Assembly: GCA_012965425.1 (NCBI GenBank)
Contig: DTSI01000060.1
Location: 2,743-64,315, forward strand
Length of the DNA stretch: 61,573 bases
Reading direction: 5' to 3'
Origin: Methylococcaceae bacterium
Lineage (GTDB): Bacteria > Pseudomonadota > Gammaproteobacteria > Methylococcales > Methylomonadaceae
This document shows, piece after piece, positions 9,412 through 16,909 of the stretch. Made by a program: the position numbers and the translations under genes. The notes beneath the pieces are model-generated. The model was given only the letters and a program-made list of their open reading frames with translations. It was not told where the DNA came from and did no database searches. How positions within the stretch are numbered: the first letter of the stretch is position 1; the number at the start of each line of letters is the position of its first letter.

Positions 9412-10290
9412 TTGAAAAAACAAAAATCAAGTAAGCACACGGTGACTACGTCCAAATCAGGTGATAGATCACAGAATAAGTCTCAACTCCAGTTAGGTGA
9501 GCGTATTCAAAAAGTTTTATCACGCGCAGGATTAGGGTCTCGGCGTGAAATAGAACGTTGGATTACAGAGGGTAAAATAAGAATTAATGAGAAACCCTCA
9601 AAGTTAGGGGATCGTATTGTACCGGGTGACCTTGTTAAAGTTAATGGACGGCGTGTTGATTTAGAGAAGTTTTCTGAACAGGCACCGAGGGTTTTGATTT
9701 ATTACAAGCCTACCGGAGAAGTGGTTACCCGCCGCGACCCTGAGGGGAGACCCGTTATTTTCACACAATTACCCAAGTTGGTGGTGGGGCGTTGGATAAC
9801 GGTGGGTCGTCTTGATATTAATACACAAGGGTTATTGTTGGTGACTAACCATGGTGAATTGGCACACCGTTTAATGCATCCTTCTATGGAAATTATTCGA
9901 GAATATGCAGTAAGGGTTTTTGGCAAGGTCACCGAAGATATCATAGAGCGATTAAAAAGTGGTGTTGATCTTGAAGATGGATTGGCCCATTTCGAGACTA
10001 TTCAGTTTGCCGGTGGTGAAGGTATTAACTCGTGGTACAAAGTAACGGTCACAGAAGGCAGGAATAGGTTAATTAGGCGACTATGGGAGTCTCAGGAGTT
10101 AGTGGTAAACCGACTCATGCGAGTTCGCTATGGGCCGGTATATTTGCCTGAGAAATTAAAAGCGCGATTATTCTATGAACTCAATGATAAAGAATTACAA
10201 GTGTTGTTTGACCATGTCAGTCTTAAACAACATAAAGCGTTTGATCTGAATAAAAAGTCAACAAGATCCAAAGCACGGCCACGGTCATAA
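9412..10290 (+). CDS. rluB: 23S rRNA pseudouridine synthase RluB
   Basis: RluB converts uridine 2605 (E. coli numbering) of 23S rRNA to pseudouridine. The protein has a short basic N-terminus, an S4 RNA-binding domain (about residues 28-85, RIQKVLSRAGLGSRREIE), and an RsuA-type catalytic domain with GRLDINTQGLLLVT, whose aspartate near residue 135 is the nucleophile. Length is 292 aa, close to E. coli RluB. The start is a TTG 17 bp after scpB. The scpA-scpB-rluB order is common in gammaproteobacteria. A basic tail rich in Lys and Arg closes the protein. Confidence 0.93.
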   Translation: MKKQKSSKHTVTTSKSGDRSQNKSQLQLGERIQKVLSRAGLGSRREIERWITEGKIRINEKPSKLGDRIVPGDLVKVNGRRVDLEKFSEQAPRVLIYYKPTGEVVTRRDPEGRPVIFTQLPKLVVGRWITVGRLDINTQGLLLVTNHGELAHRLMHPSMEIIREYAVRVFGKVTEDIIERLKSGVDLEDGLAHFETIQFAGGEGINSWYKVTVTEGRNRLIRRLWESQELVVNRLMRVRYGPVYLPEKLKARLFYELNDKELQVLFDHVSLKQHKAFDLNKKSTRSKARPRS

Positions 10291-10352
10291 CGATTGCATT
10301 TTGTGGGCGTTAGTTGATTGTCTAATAATTGAAAGTTTGGAAGGTGTTATAA

Positions 10353-10925
10353 ATGAAAGGTTTTTGTAGAATATTGTGTGTGCTGTTGAGTTTGAGTCTT
10401 TTGGCGTGCTCGCAGGAGCGTGAAAAATCCTCATTGATTGATAAAGAGGGGCTGAAATACGCACAGGGTGATGATAAACCTTATACGGGTTATTATGTTC
10501 AACACTATGTTAATAAGCAAAAAAAATTACAGAATTACTTTAAAGACGGTGTTATGAATGGAGTCATGACCATGTGGTATGAGAACGGTCAACAGAAATC
10601 ACAAGGGCAATCGGTTAATAACCAACAAGAAGGCCTGTGGATGGGCTGGTATGAAAATGGTCAAAAAGAATGGGAAGGCAATCATAAGTCAGGCAAACAG
10701 CATGGCGTGTATACCGAGTGGGATGATCAGGGTCGAAAATTGTCTGATGTGAATTATGTTATGGGGCTTGAGTCAGGTCCGGTTGTTTATTGGTATCCTA
10801 ATGGTGAAAAAAAACTAGAAGTTAATTATAAGAATGGTTTGAAAGAAGGCATTGAAACGCAATGGGATACTGCGGGTATCTTGATCAGCACGAAGACTTT
10901 TAAGAAAGGTCGGTTGGTCAATTAA
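10353..10925 (+). CDS. YwqK/MORN-like repeat lipoprotein
   Basis: A 190-residue secreted lipoprotein. A signal peptide ends in the lipobox LLAC, placing the lipidated cysteine near residue 19. The rest is made of four or five imperfect repeats with a WYENGQ-K core, for example MWYENGQQKSQG, GWYENGQKEWEG and YWYPNGEKKLE. This is the repeat type called MORN_2 or the YwqK 'antitoxin' family. Despite that family label there is no toxin partner next to it, and the protein more likely sits in the outer membrane facing the periplasm. It has its own spacing from rluB (62 bp) and ends at a convergent junction. Confidence 0.75.
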   Translation: MKGFCRILCVLLSLSLLACSQEREKSSLIDKEGLKYAQGDDKPYTGYYVQHYVNKQKKLQNYFKDGVMNGVMTMWYENGQQKSQGQSVNNQQEGLWMGWYENGQKEWEGNHKSGKQHGVYTEWDDQGRKLSDVNYVMGLESGPVVYWYPNGEKKLEVNYKNGLKEGIETQWDTAGILISTKTFKKGRLVN

Positions 10926-10931
10926 GGAAGA

Positions 10932-10965
10932 TTCTCACCGGCTTCCAACTCGATGGCGGTGAGAA
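10932..10965. terminator. Inverted repeat between convergent genes, possible bidirectional terminator
   Basis: The arms TTCTCACCG (10932-10940) and CGGTGAGAA (10957-10965) are perfect complements of 9 bp around a 16-nt loop. They lie between the end of the YwqK-like gene and the end of sufT. There is no long U-tract on either side, so this is a weak terminator candidate. Confidence 0.45.
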
Positions 10966-10977
10966 ATATCAGTTTAT

Positions 10978-11526
10978 TTAAATTAATCCGAGTTGAATTT
11001 TGGCTACTTCCGTCATCATTTCTTGGGACCAGGGTGGGTCTAAAACCACTTCAACATTGACATTTTCGATACCGGGTAAGGCGCGAATACATTTTTCTAC
11101 ATCACTCTGAATAATTGGACCCATACCACAGCCCGGGGCGGTTAATGTCATTTTGACATAGACATCATTGGAGGCGGCACTGACAGCGGTTACTTTACAG
11201 TTGTACACTAAGCCAAGTTCGACAATATTCACGGGTATTTCCGGGTCATAAACGGTGCGCATGACTTCCCAACAGTTTTTTTCAACGGCCTCAGGATGGG
11301 TCTCCGTCACTAATGTTTTTAATGAATGCGTTTCTTTTCCCAAAGCATCAGCATCATTACTTGAGATACGAACCATATTGCCGTATTCAGTAATAACAGT
11401 ATAGTTGTTGCCTAATGATTGATGGATAGAAACGGTTTCACCTTTTTTTAAGGTGTCATGATTACCATCCGGGATAATCACAACATTGACATCGCGGGTT
11501 AATATTATGCTTTCGTTTTCTGACAT
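10978..11526 (-). CDS. sufT: SufT, MIP18/DUF59 iron-sulfur maturation factor
   Basis: SufT helps mature Fe-S proteins, often working with the SUF system. The 182-residue protein has an N-terminal extension of about 75 residues, found in the longer SufT type, then a MIP18 (DUF59) domain. That domain contains VYDPEIPVNIVELGLVYNC, a TLTAPGCGMG loop bearing the conserved cysteine, and a DPPWSQEMM segment. It is the last gene of the leftward ubiG-phosphatase-yciK-sufT group, with a 4-bp gap to its neighbour. Another Fe-S gene, the A-type carrier at 13847, lies across the divergent promoter region, which fits a local Fe-S theme. Confidence 0.88.
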   Translation of the reverse strand: MSENESIILTRDVNVVIIPDGNHDTLKKGETVSIHQSLGNNYTVITEYGNMVRISSNDADALGKETHSLKTLVTETHPEAVEKNCWEVMRTVYDPEIPVNIVELGLVYNCKVTAVSAASNDVYVKMTLTAPGCGMGPIIQSDVEKCIRALPGIENVNVEVVLDPPWSQEMMTEVAKIQLGLI

Positions 11527-11530
11527 GGTT

Positions 11531-12271
11531 TTATAATGCGTTAGTTAACTTAAATGTTTCAACCTCAATGACCTGGCCGGTGATGCCAATGCTTTCAGAA
11601 CCTAATAAGTACTGATAGATGGGAGTTAATGATTCAGCTTTAGCTAAAGAAGATTTGTTTTCGCCCGGGAACAAGTGATTTCTGACCGGAGTGTCAACTC
11701 TTCCGGGTATTAATATATTGACACGTATCTTACCCGCAGATTCAAGTTCATCGGCAATTATTAAGGCGAAACCTTCGACTGCTATTTTAGCAACACCGTA
11801 GGCTGATGAGTAAGCCGTGCCTTTTCTGGCTGTCGAATCAGAGGTGAAGACAATTGAAGCATGCGCGTTTTTCTCAAGTAAGGGAAGTAAAACCTTGGTT
11901 AACAGAAAAGGAGCGTTAAGGTTTAGGCTTAAGCTGTGTTCCCAGGCCTGCGTTGAAATGCTGCTAAGAGGGCCCAGTGTGGGTTTTTCGGTCGCTGAGT
12001 GTATTAATCCGTTTAGGTTCCTGTATTTCCTTTCCAGTGTGTCAGCTAGCTCATTAAAATCTTGTTCAATGGCGCCGACTAGGTCAAAGGGGTAAATAGC
12101 AGGTTCTGTTTCGGTTGTCTCAATAATAGCATCATAAATAGATTCAAGTTTTTCAATATTGTTATCGAGTAAAATGAGCTGTGCCCGTTGCTGGGCCAGT
12201 GCAAGAGCAGCAATCCTGCCTAAGCCGCCGCCTGCACCGGTGACTAAAAATGTTTGGTTATACAGTGGCAT
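11531..12271 (-). CDS. yciK: Short-chain dehydrogenase/reductase, YciK type
   Basis: A 246-residue SDR-family oxidoreductase. The NAD(P)-binding motif is GAGGGLGR near residue 12. The catalytic pair Y-xxx-K falls in SSAYGVAK, with an upstream serine in VFTSDST. The position downstream of ubiG and a HAD phosphatase matches the Pseudomonas ubiG-mupP-yciK order, which is why I use the yciK symbol. The substrate of YciK is not known to me. The gene starts 4 bp after the upstream phosphatase ends, so translation is probably coupled. Confidence 0.85.
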   Translation of the reverse strand: MPLYNQTFLVTGAGGGLGRIAALALAQQRAQLILLDNNIEKLESIYDAIIETTETEPAIYPFDLVGAIEQDFNELADTLERKYRNLNGLIHSATEKPTLGPLSSISTQAWEHSLSLNLNAPFLLTKVLLPLLEKNAHASIVFTSDSTARKGTAYSSAYGVAKIAVEGFALIIADELESAGKIRVNILIPGRVDTPVRNHLFPGENKSSLAKAESLTPIYQYLLGSESIGITGQVIEVETFKLTNAL

Positions 12272-12275
12272 GGTA

Positions 12276-12941
12276 TTAATGAATCCAGGAGGCTAAGTCT
12301 TGTGGGTGATCTATCAGTGCATCAGCTCCCCACGTATCGGGTTGGTCATCGGTTTTAAGGTAACCGTAGGTGGCTACAATGGTTTTCATATGGGCTTGTT
12401 TACCGGCTTCAATATCATGAAAGGCATCACCAATATAAATACAATTCTCCGGGATAACATTGCTTTGTTTGCACGCAGCTAACAGTGGTAAAGGGTTAGG
12501 TTTTGTATGCGGTGTGCTATCACCGGAAATAATACAGTCAGCCCGGTGTTCTAAGCCAAAGGATGAAATTAAGGGGGTGGTAAAACGTGAGCGTTTATTG
12601 GTGACAATACCCCACTTTATTTTTTTTCTTTCCAGTTTCTCTAAGATAGCAGGGATGCCACTAAAATAATCGGTGTCAATGGCAATATGAGTTTCATAGT
12701 GGTCTAGCATTAATGTTAACAATTTGTTTTGTTGGTCAACCGAAATCGCATCAGTAATACTTTGTTTAATCATAGTGACGGCACCATACGACACATAGGG
12801 TTTTATGATTGCCACAGGGACAAGGTTAAAACCTTCATGATTGAGTGCGTAATTAAGCGATGAAATCAAATCAGGGGCGGTATCTAAAAGCGTTCCATCA
12901 AGATCAAAGAGCATGCAGTCGAGTGAGAAATCAGGGTGCAT
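12276..12941 (-). CDS. HAD-family phosphatase, Gph or MupP type
   Basis: A haloacid dehalogenase-type phosphatase of 221 residues. The motifs are FDLDGTLLDT (nucleophile and acid aspartates), GIVTNK for motif II, KPNP for the motif III lysine, and IYIGDAFHDIEAG for motif IV. By sequence alone it would be called phosphoglycolate phosphatase (Gph). Its place between ubiG and yciK is the same as that of Pseudomonas mupP, which encodes N-acetylmuramic acid 6-phosphate phosphatase of peptidoglycan recycling, so MupP is a serious alternative. I leave the symbol empty because the choice cannot be made here. Confidence 0.85.
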   Translation of the reverse strand: MHPDFSLDCMLFDLDGTLLDTAPDLISSLNYALNHEGFNLVPVAIIKPYVSYGAVTMIKQSITDAISVDQQNKLLTLMLDHYETHIAIDTDYFSGIPAILEKLERKKIKWGIVTNKRSRFTTPLISSFGLEHRADCIISGDSTPHTKPNPLPLLAACKQSNVIPENCIYIGDAFHDIEAGKQAHMKTIVATYGYLKTDDQPDTWGADALIDHPQDLASWIH

Positions 12942-12948
12942 GAGGTTC

Positions 12949-13656
12949 TTATTTGGGTCGTTGGTAGGCCGCTATATAGTTAACATCAACCGACTTGCTA
13001 AGATAAAAATTACGGGTTAAAGGATTGTATTCGATACCAATCATGCCGCGCATTTCTAAATCAGCTGAACGTGTCCACTGGGTGAGTTCAGAAGGTTTGA
13101 TGAAAGTCTTATAATCATGGGTACCCTTAGGGAGCATATTTAAGAGGTATTCAGCCCCTAAAATTGCCAGTAGATAGGCTTTTGGTTTACGATTGAGTGT
13201 CGAAAAGAAAACATAACCACCGGGTTTAACCATTTTGGCACAGGCTGCAACAATAGCTGAAGGGTCTGGGACATGTTCGAGCATTTCCATGCAGGTGACA
13301 TAATCAAATTTAGCTTTGTTTTTCTTGGCAAAAGCTTCTGCACTAATGATTTTGTAATCCACCTTAATGCCGGACTCAAGTCCATGTAGATCAGCAATGT
13401 CTATTAATTCGGTACTGAGATCAATACCGGTGACTTTACTGCCTAAGTTAGCTAATCCTTCGCTAAGAATTCCGCCGCCACAGCCAACATCAACAATTTT
13501 CTTTTTTGAGATATCCAAGAACTCACGAATGAATTGTATTCTGAGTGGGTTGATGTCATGTAATGTTTTAAAGTCGCCCTGAAGGTCCCACCATCGTTCA
13601 GCTAGGGCGCCAAATTTATGAATTTCATGTGGGTGGACATTTGCGGTCTCAGTCAT
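12949..13656 (-). CDS. ubiG: Ubiquinone biosynthesis O-methyltransferase UbiG
   Basis: UbiG carries out both O-methylations of ubiquinone synthesis using S-adenosylmethionine. It starts with the family signature HEIHKFGALAERWWD. The SAM-binding motif I is VDVGCGGGILSE near residue 60, followed by VTGIDLS, a CMEMLEHVPDP segment and FFSTLNRKPKAYLLAI. The start is set at the ATG at 13656, which gives 235 residues. The frame is open to 13695, but the extra 13 residues are not UbiG-like. It is the first gene of the leftward four-gene group. Confidence 0.94.
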   Translation of the reverse strand: MTETANVHPHEIHKFGALAERWWDLQGDFKTLHDINPLRIQFIREFLDISKKKIVDVGCGGGILSEGLANLGSKVTGIDLSTELIDIADLHGLESGIKVDYKIISAEAFAKKNKAKFDYVTCMEMLEHVPDPSAIVAACAKMVKPGGYVFFSTLNRKPKAYLLAILGAEYLLNMLPKGTHDYKTFIKPSELTQWTRSADLEMRGMIGIEYNPLTRNFYLSKSVDVNYIAAYQRPK

Positions 13657-13785
13657 AATTAAGGGTTCATTTGAAAAAAGCAAATTATACGGCATAATGG
13701 GAGGTACAGTAGTGCGAATATTAATCGTTTTTTAATTTGGTTCCATTTTTTAAGTTATTGGCTAGATTGGAAATGATCTGTGAAA

Positions 13786-13791
13786 TATAAT
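13786..13791 (+). promoter_or_regulatory. Candidate -10 box for the A-type Fe-S carrier gene
   Basis: TATAAT lies 55 bp before the start at 13847. A poor -35 match (TAGATT at 13763-13768) is 17 bp upstream. I see no convincing IscR-type site by eye. Confidence 0.4.
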
Positions 13792-13846
13792 TGTTGAAAA
13801 ATTGTATTTCAGTTTTAAAAATAGCGTGTTGGGATGAGAGGTTGTT

Positions 13847-14227
13847 ATGACAGTTGTTGCATTTGAAAATAAGTTATCAAATGAGATTAATGTTTCACAA
13901 GAAGCATTAGCACAGTTGATCGAAATTAGTGGTAATGAAGGCGATACCCAAGGAGTACGCGTTTTTGTTTCTGGCGGTGGTTGTAATGGTATGGAGTATG
14001 GAATGACACTGGTGGAAACACCGACGGAATTTGATTTTGTGTATGAAGCGGAGGGATTGAATATTTATGTCGATTCAGTGGCCTTGGGTTTTTTAACCGG
14101 CGTTGAAATTGATTACAAGACAGAAGGATTGAATAAGAGTTTCGTCTTTAGAAATGTTTTTGCGACAACCGGTGGGTCGGGGACCTGTGGGACTTGTGGT
14201 GCAGTTGGAGGTGGGTGCGGCTCATAA
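13847..14227 (+). CDS. A-type iron-sulfur carrier (ErpA/IscA family) with Cys-Gly tail
   Basis: A 126-residue HesB/IscA-family protein that would receive and pass on Fe-S clusters. The core is recognisable from INVSQEALAQL through the first ligand cysteine in GGGCNGMEY (Cys46) to FVFRNVFATTGG. The C-terminus departs from the canonical CGCG motif: it reads GTCGTCGAVGGGCGS, with cysteines at 114, 117 and 124, giving a CxxC plus a third cysteine. ErpA is the closest relative I can name, but the unusual tail means I withhold the symbol. The next gene begins inside its 3' end in another frame. Confidence 0.85.
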   Translation: MTVVAFENKLSNEINVSQEALAQLIEISGNEGDTQGVRVFVSGGGCNGMEYGMTLVETPTEFDFVYEAEGLNIYVDSVALGFLTGVEIDYKTEGLNKSFVFRNVFATTGGSGTCGTCGAVGGGCGS

Positions 14228-15467
14228 TACACCGTCTGTTTTATTGGTAGCACAGCCTTATAGTTACCGTATTGCCCCTTATGTGAGTGCAGCGACTAAG
14301 CTGGGTATTAATATCATTATTGCTTCGCAGAGCGAGAATTCATTAATTTCGGAAGTGAAACAAGGTATTTATGTTGATTTTTCACACCCCCAGCAAGCAG
14401 TAGAGATCATACGCATAGAACTTAAAGAAAAAACTATTGTCGCTGTTATTGGTTGTGATGACAGTACGGTTGAGTTAGCCGCGTTAGTGGCGGCCCGTTT
14501 GAACTTGCCGCATAATCCCCCACTAGCCGCTAAGTTTTCCAGTAGAAAAGATTTAGCACGATCTAGATTGCAAGAAGCAGGCTGTCGTGTCCCTGAGTTT
14601 GCGTTGATAAATTTATCACACCCGGTACTAAGGCAATGTCAGCAGCTAAATTTTCCGTGTGTCGTAAAGCCACTTCATTTATCGGCCAGTCAAGGTGTTA
14701 TACGCGTAGATAGTCTTGAACAGTTAACACCGGTATGTGAGCGAATAAGGGGAATTATTCAAGAATCTTCAGATCTTTTTTTACGGACGCATGTCCTGAT
14801 TGAACGCTATTTACCGGGTGTTGAAATTGCTTTTGAGGGTTATTTATTACAAGGGGCATTAACGGTGTTGGCTATTTTTGATAAGCCTGATCCTTTAGAA
14901 GGACCTTTCTTTGAAGAAACCATTTATGTCACGCCGACGCGCTTGACTCCTCTGCAACAGCGACAAGTGTTTACCAGTGTTCAGGAGGCGTGTCATGCTT
15001 ATGGCCTGATAACCGGGCCTGTTCATGCAGAACTTCGCGTTAATCCAGAGGGGGCCTGGATTCTCGAAATTGCGGCACGGACTATTGGCGGCGAGTGTAG
15101 TCAGGTGTTTAGCTTAGATGGCGGTATTGAGTTAGAACAAATGGTTATTAATCTGGCAATGGGGCGAGATTTTAAGGTTCCGGTTCTTGAAACGGCTCGA
15201 GGCGTTATGATGATCCCGATACCAAAGAAAGGCCTGCTAAGGCGCGTTGAAGGGGTGTTTGCAGCAAGTCAGGTTTTAGGCATTGAAAAAGTGGATATTA
15301 TTATCCGAGAGGGTAATTATTTGGTACCCTTACCAGAGGGGAATAGCTATTTAGGTTATCTCTTCGCACAGGGCGACACATCTCAGGCGGTAGTGGCAGC
15401 CTTGCAAGAGGCGTTTTCTTATTTAAGGGTTGTCACGGCCCCTACCTTTTCTTTAGTAGCCGAGTAG
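14211..15467 (+). CDS. ATP-grasp domain carboxylate-amine ligase, unknown substrate
   Basis: An ATP-grasp protein of roughly 418 residues. The N-terminal pre-ATP-grasp domain (SVLLVAQPYSYRIAPYVSAA) is followed by the ATP-binding lysine region (CVVKPLHLSASQGVIRV), an ERYLPGVEIAFEG loop, and the metal-binding HAELRVNPEGAWILEIAAR segment. Such enzymes join a carboxylate to an amine through an acyl phosphate, for example in dipeptide or purine synthesis. The start is uncertain: there is no early ATG, and a GTG at 14211 within the end of the Fe-S gene is the best guess. Others at 14187 and 14199 are possible. It converges with yggX, 1 bp apart. Confidence 0.8.
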   Translation: MGAAHNTPSVLLVAQPYSYRIAPYVSAATKLGINIIIASQSENSLISEVKQGIYVDFSHPQQAVEIIRIELKEKTIVAVIGCDDSTVELAALVAARLNLPHNPPLAAKFSSRKDLARSRLQEAGCRVPEFALINLSHPVLRQCQQLNFPCVVKPLHLSASQGVIRVDSLEQLTPVCERIRGIIQESSDLFLRTHVLIERYLPGVEIAFEGYLLQGALTVLAIFDKPDPLEGPFFEETIYVTPTRLTPLQQRQVFTSVQEACHAYGLITGPVHAELRVNPEGAWILEIAARTIGGECSQVFSLDGGIELEQMVINLAMGRDFKVPVLETARGVMMIPIPKKGLLRRVEGVFAASQVLGIEKVDIIIREGNYLVPLPEGNSYLGYLFAQGDTSQAVVAALQEAFSYLRVVTAPTFSLVAE

Positions 15468-15468
15468 C

Positions 15469-15759
15469 TTATTTCTTGCCGCCAGAGCCGGCAGGTCGAA
15501 AACCTGAAGGCATCTGACCGTAGTCACCTTCACCAAAGAAAAAACCTAACATATGTTTTTCAATTAATTTAAGACTTTCGGCATCGGCGGTACTTAATTT
15601 ATTTTCATTGATAATGGCGGTGGCACGTTCTAACCACTGTTGCCAACCGGCTTTAGAAACCTCATTAAAAATACGTTGTCCTAATTCACCGGGGTGTGGA
15701 ACTTTTTCTAAACCTTCGGATTCTTGTTTAAGAACAACGCAATGTACTTTTCTAGGCAT
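15469..15759 (-). CDS. yggX: YggX, oxidative damage protection / Fe(II) trafficking protein
   Basis: A 96-residue protein of the YggX family, which protects Fe-S proteins from oxidative damage and has been linked to iron trafficking. It shows the near-universal start MPRKVHCVVLK, with its conserved cysteine, then PHPGELGQRIFNEVSKAGWQ and KHMLGFFFGEG. In E. coli the gene follows mutY; here it follows a radical SAM gene instead. The gap to that gene is 29 bp, so it may be the last gene of the leftward group starting at mtnP. Confidence 0.93.
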   Translation of the reverse strand: MPRKVHCVVLKQESEGLEKVPHPGELGQRIFNEVSKAGWQQWLERATAIINENKLSTADAESLKLIEKHMLGFFFGEGDYGQMPSGFRPAGSGGKK

Positions 15760-15788
15760 GTAAACCTCTTGTCTTCGTGGAAACTGAG

Positions 15789-16841
15789 TTAGAGTTCGTA
15801 TTTTTTGAGGAGAACTCCGTCATCACCACAACAGGTCGCTGCACATTGTTTAACTAGGTGCATGTCTTCACTGTTGCTATTAAAAAAAGAGGATATAGGT
15901 TTATTGTCTTCAGCACAATCACAACCTTTGTCATTGTAGACATAGACATTCTGTAATCCAGCATTAACGGCAGCTTCTTGAGCATCAAAGAGTAACTTTT
16001 CGGGTGTGGCCGAGAGGTGGTTGAGTTTATAGGCGGGGAAAAAACGCGTAATATGCCAAGGACTATCGGCCCCTAAATTATCTCGAATCCAACAAGCAAT
16101 ACGAAAGTGCTCATCAACGTCATCATTCTTTGTGGGAATGATATTAGTTCTGGTTTCAACGTGAATGCCTAAGGTGGCGGCTTTTTTGATGGTGTTTAAA
16201 ATTTGATCAACAGTCGCAACCGGACAAATTTGTTTATAAAAATCATCGGATAAACTTTTTATATCTGAACAAAGGACATCAATATGAGGGGCCATGAGTT
16301 CTAAGGCTTCATCGGTGATAAAACTATTGGTGACATAAACCGTATAAAGTCCTGCTTTATGAGCAAGAATGCTGACAGCTACAACATATTCCAGCCAAAC
16401 AGCGGGCTCAGAATAAGTGAATGCTATGCCGTCAACCCCTGCGGTAATTGCGGCTTCAATCAGTGTTTCTGGGGCTATCCAGGCTTGTTTTGATTGCCCT
16501 TTGGCTAACGCATCTAATGCGGTAATGCCCCAAGATATTTCTAAATTGTGACAGCCACCACAACGAAAATTACAGCCATAACTACCGACCGACATCACCC
16601 GGGTATTGGGGCGGTAATGTTTTACTGGTTTGCTTTCAATGGCATCAATAGCGATTGATGACAGGATGCCATAGGACAGATTATATAAGGTACCCTGTCG
16701 ATTCACATGCGTTTGGCAAAAACCACGTTGCCCCGGTTTAATTTTGCACCGCCAAAGGCATAAATTACATTGTGTAGCCCCGTTAGTTAGAGGGGTTTGT
16801 AGGCTTGTTTTAACGAGTTGATAATTTTCAGGGGGTTGCAT
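15789..16841 (-). CDS. amrS: AmmeMemoRadiSam-system radical SAM enzyme
   Basis: A radical SAM enzyme of the AmrS type. The radical SAM cluster motif CxxxCxxC appears as GCNFRCGGCH. An N-terminal cysteine set (CNLCLWRCKI followed by GFCQTH) precedes it, and the C-terminal half is also cysteine-rich, including KGCDCAEDN and CAATCC. Full length is about 350 residues. The start is set at an ATG at 16841; the frame also opens at a GTG at 16877, but that lies inside the palindrome. AmrS normally accompanies AMMECR1 and Memo domain proteins, and neither is in the window. The reaction is not established to my knowledge. Confidence 0.8.
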   Translation of the reverse strand: MQPPENYQLVKTSLQTPLTNGATQCNLCLWRCKIKPGQRGFCQTHVNRQGTLYNLSYGILSSIAIDAIESKPVKHYRPNTRVMSVGSYGCNFRCGGCHNLEISWGITALDALAKGQSKQAWIAPETLIEAAITAGVDGIAFTYSEPAVWLEYVVAVSILAHKAGLYTVYVTNSFITDEALELMAPHIDVLCSDIKSLSDDFYKQICPVATVDQILNTIKKAATLGIHVETRTNIIPTKNDDVDEHFRIACWIRDNLGADSPWHITRFFPAYKLNHLSATPEKLLFDAQEAAVNAGLQNVYVYNDKGCDCAEDNKPISSFFNSNSEDMHLVKQCAATCCGDDGVLLKKYEL

Positions 16842-16873
16842 GGGGTTAAAAAGTGTTTTAGTTAGAGTGAAAA

Positions 16874-16903
16874 GCACAAGTAATAGAATTCTATTACTTG
16901 TGC
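16874..16903 (-). terminator. Perfect 30-bp palindrome, probable intrinsic terminator
   Basis: The left half is GCACAAGTAATAGAA and the right half is its exact reverse complement, so the whole 30 bp is a perfect palindrome with GAATTC at its centre. On the minus strand the hairpin is followed by CTTTTC, a short U-run, which fits termination downstream of the formyltransferase-like gene. It could also be a dimeric regulator site for the radical SAM gene that follows. Confidence 0.7.
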
Positions 16904-16909
16904 AATGAT

